In this document: piece after piece, positions 44,489 through 46,133 of the stretch
Position numbering within the stretch: the first letter of the stretch is position 1
Layout of the letters: every line of letters starts with the position of its first letter
NCBI GenBank assembly: GCA_016869735.1
Contig: VGDL01000029.1
Coordinates: forward strand, 1-46,133
Source of the DNA: Alphaproteobacteria bacterium
GTDB taxonomy: Bacteria > Pseudomonadota > Alphaproteobacteria > Acetobacterales > Acetobacteraceae
DNA: 46,133 nt
Reading direction: 5' to 3'
The notes under the pieces: model-generated
The model's input: the letters and a program-made list of their open reading frames with translations, nothing else
Told to the model about the DNA's origin: nothing
The model's database searches: none
Program-made: the position numbers and the translations under genes

Positions 44489-44881
44489 ATGAATGAACGT
44501 CGCTTGATTTCCTCCGGCTCCAGATTCGAAGCAGAAATCGGCTATTCCCGCGCGGTGGTGGATGGCGATTATGTCTGGGTGTCCGGCACCACGGGCTATG
44601 ATTACGCCAGCATGACCATCGCGCCCGATGTGGTGGCGCAAGCCGAACAATGCTTCGCCAATATCAGCCGTGCCTTGTCCGAAGCTGGCTGCACTTTGGA
44701 TGATGTTGTGCGCGTGTTGACGATTGTGCCGCGGCGGGAAGATTGGGAGCCCTGCTGGCCAGTCTTTCGCAAGCATCTCGGCAAGGCGCGCCCGGCTTCC
44801 ACGCTGATCCATGCCGGGCTGCAAACCGATATCATGCGCATTGAAATCGAAGTGACGGCGCGTTTGCCGAAGAAAGGCTGA
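44489..44881 (+). CDS. RidA/YjgF family protein
   Basis: A 130-residue RidA-superfamily protein. Segments are GYSRAVVDGDYVWVSGTTGY, QAEQCFANISRALSEAGCTL, DDVVRVLTIVPRREDWEPCW and the end LIHAGLQTDIMRIEIEVTAR. RidA proper removes reactive enamines formed by PLP enzymes using a conserved Arg; here an Arg is present near the end (IMRIEIEV), at about the expected place. It could be a RidA subfamily member tied to amine catabolism. Starts 15 bases after the zinc-ribbon gene. Confidence 0.85.
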   Translation: MNERRLISSGSRFEAEIGYSRAVVDGDYVWVSGTTGYDYASMTIAPDVVAQAEQCFANISRALSEAGCTLDDVVRVLTIVPRREDWEPCWPVFRKHLGKARPASTLIHAGLQTDIMRIEIEVTARLPKKG

Positions 44882-44886
44882 ACATC

Positions 44887-45288
44887 ATGCGTTTCGCCGT
44901 GGACCGATTGGATCATCTGGTCATTACCTGCCGCGATGTGGAAATCTCCGCTTCCTGGTATCAGCGTGTGCTGGGGATGGAGCGGGAGGAATTCGGCCCG
45001 CATCGCCGCACGTCACTCCGCTTTGGTGGGCAGAAGATCAATCTGCGCCCGGCAAGTGCTACGCAGCAAGAATGGTTCACTGGGGCCGCGGGCGGCGTGC
45101 CGGGGACGGATGATCTTTGTTTCATCGTCACCATGAAGGCGGATCAGGTGGCGGAATATCTGCGCGCCTGTGGTGTGACAGTGGAAGTCGGCCCAGTTGC
45201 AAAAGCAGGTGCGCTTGGGCCGATCATGTCAGTTTATTGCCGCGATCCCGATGGCAATTTGATCGAGATCGCGAGTTATTCAGGCTGA
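44887..45288 (+). CDS. VOC-superfamily (glyoxalase-like) protein
   Basis: A 133-residue vicinal-oxygen-chelate protein with the two beta-alpha-beta-beta-beta halves: RLDHLVITCRDVEISASWYQ in the first, with the metal His, and IMSVYCRDPDGNLIEIASYS in the second, with a Glu ligand. Likely a metal-dependent lyase, isomerase or dioxygenase; the substrate is unknown. Ends 9 bases inside the convergent amidohydrolase gene. Confidence 0.85.
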   Translation: MRFAVDRLDHLVITCRDVEISASWYQRVLGMEREEFGPHRRTSLRFGGQKINLRPASATQQEWFTGAAGGVPGTDDLCFIVTMKADQVAEYLRACGVTVEVGPVAKAGALGPIMSVYCRDPDGNLIEIASYSG

Positions 45289-46133
45289 CCCGCGCGGCAA
45301 TAGCTGTTCCGCCAAGGTCGCCCAATAGGAAGCGCCGACGGGCAGAATATTGTCGTTGAAATCATAAAGCGGGTGATGCACCTGCGCTTCCTGCGGCCCG
45401 CGCCCGCCGCCCAACATCAGATAGGCGCCGGGCTTGGCATTCAGCATGAAAGCAAAATCCTCGCCGCCCATGGTGGGCTTTTGCATGGGCTGCACGCGCG
45501 CTTCCCCCTGCACCGCACGCGCGGCCTTGGCAGCCAGATGCACGCTTTCCACTTCATTGATCGTCGCCGGATAGGCGCGGGCGAATACCGCCGTGGCGGT
45601 GGCGCCCATGGCGGCGGCAATGCCTGTCACGGTTTCCTTGAAGCGGCGTTCCAGCAAATCCCCGATCTCAGGCGCGAACCAGCGCGCGGTGCCCAACATC
45701 CGCACGGTCTCCGGGATTACGTTGAAGGTATGCCCGCCGGTGATGTGGCCAATGGTGATCACGCCGGCTTCCACCGGTTCAACATTGCGCGCGACGATGG
45801 ATTGCAGCGCCTGCACAATGGCGGCTGCCACCACAATCGGGTCCGTGCCATTATGCGGCATGGCGCCATGCGCGCCTTTTCCAGTGATGTTCACTTCAAG
45901 ATTGGCGACCGCCGCCATCACCGGGCCTTCGCGCCACAGAAAGGTCCCTTCCGGCGCGCCGGGCCAATTATGCATGCCGAAAACGCGTTCCATCGGGAAA
46001 CGCGTAAACAGCCCTTCCTTCACCATCAATTCGCCGCCCGCCAGGTTTTCTTCCGCCGGCTGGAAAATCACATAGACGGTGCCATCGAAATTGCGGGTTT
46101 CGGCAAGATATTTCGCCGCCCCCAGCAGCATGG
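45280..46133 (-). CDS. M20-family amidohydrolase (HipO-like), C-terminal part, cut by window edge
   Basis: 284 codons of a zinc-dependent M20 peptidase/amidohydrolase, hippurate-hydrolase type. The 5' end lies beyond 46133; the first visible Met (46131) is internal, within the usual H-T-x-M-L-L-G-A motif. Visible conserved parts are VIFQPAEENLAGGELMVKEG with the general-base Glu, GMHNWPGAPEG, the dimerisation domain opening GKGAHGAMPHNGTDPI, and PTMGGEDFAFML near the end with a metal-ligand region. Hydrolyses N-acyl or amide bonds of amino acids; specific substrate unknown. Confidence 0.9.
   Translation of the reverse strand, partial: MLLGAAKYLAETRNFDGTVYVIFQPAEENLAGGELMVKEGLFTRFPMERVFGMHNWPGAPEGTFLWREGPVMAAVANLEVNITGKGAHGAMPHNGTDPIVVAAAIVQALQSIVARNVEPVEAGVITIGHITGGHTFNVIPETVRMLGTARWFAPEIGDLLERRFKETVTGIAAAMGATATAVFARAYPATINEVESVHLAAKAARAVQGEARVQPMQKPTMGGEDFAFMLNAKPGAYLMLGGGRGPQEAQVHHPLYDFNDNILPVGASYWATLAEQLLPRGSA

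Overview
The window is a GC-rich alphaproteobacterial chromosome segment, most likely from the Acetobacteraceae (Roseomonas-like). The assignment rests on protein types, gene order (SUV3-like helicase - S4 protein - fdxA - carD; rpiB-glyA-nrdR-ribD-ribE-ribBA-ribH-nusB-thiL) and codon bias, not on a database search. No non-coding stretch exceeds about 300 bases.

Layout. 1-1290: accessory start, less GC-rich than the rest. It holds the right end of an IS3-family element, the 3' remnant of a gene the element has cut, and two overlapping paralogous lipoprotein genes. 1321-5718: PfkB-family kinase, RluA-type pseudouridine synthase, an N-terminally lost Bug/TctC receptor remnant, a GT4 glycosyltransferase and an SDR. 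5890-8149: katG with a strong terminator. 8217-14032: two copies of an AtzG-like small protein plus amidase-signature enzyme, on either side of a leftward HMG-CoA-lyase-type / CaiB-type pair and a 50-codon gene. 14041-15564: membrane GT-C glycosyltransferase. 15611-21106 (minus): CarD with a very long basic low-complexity N-terminus, FdxA, an S4 RNA-binding protein and an SUV3-like helicase. 21160-26918: MFS transporter, I78-type protease inhibitor, a signal-less periplasmic-binding-type protein, Baeyer-Villiger-type monooxygenase, folE, LysE-family exporter and a small zincin. 26932-28139: a less GC-rich HEPN-like gene bracketed by inverted palindromic repeats. 28154-31246: maeB, tRNA-Leu(GAG), lipB. 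31314-38400: tightly coupled housekeeping operon. 38407-46133: flavin reductase, phosphatase, DMT transporter, amine oxidase-like flavoprotein, class I fumarase with a train of small genes, and a partial M20 amidohydrolase.

How the genes work together. The rpiB-to-thiL operon groups pentose, one-carbon, riboflavin and thiamine cofactor functions with NrdR and NusB. Its RibBA has lost the GTP cyclohydrolase II residues, so the first step of riboflavin synthesis must be encoded elsewhere. The 8.2-14.0 kb block looks like acyl-CoA and amide catabolism.

The most unusual items are the histone-H1-like CarD extension with two DNA tandem-repeat tracts, the isolated HEPN-like gene between inverted repeats, the duplicated AtzG-like/amidase modules, and an orphan UUCG terminator-type hairpin in front of the second module. 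I found no CRISPR array, rRNA, phage module or complete defence system.
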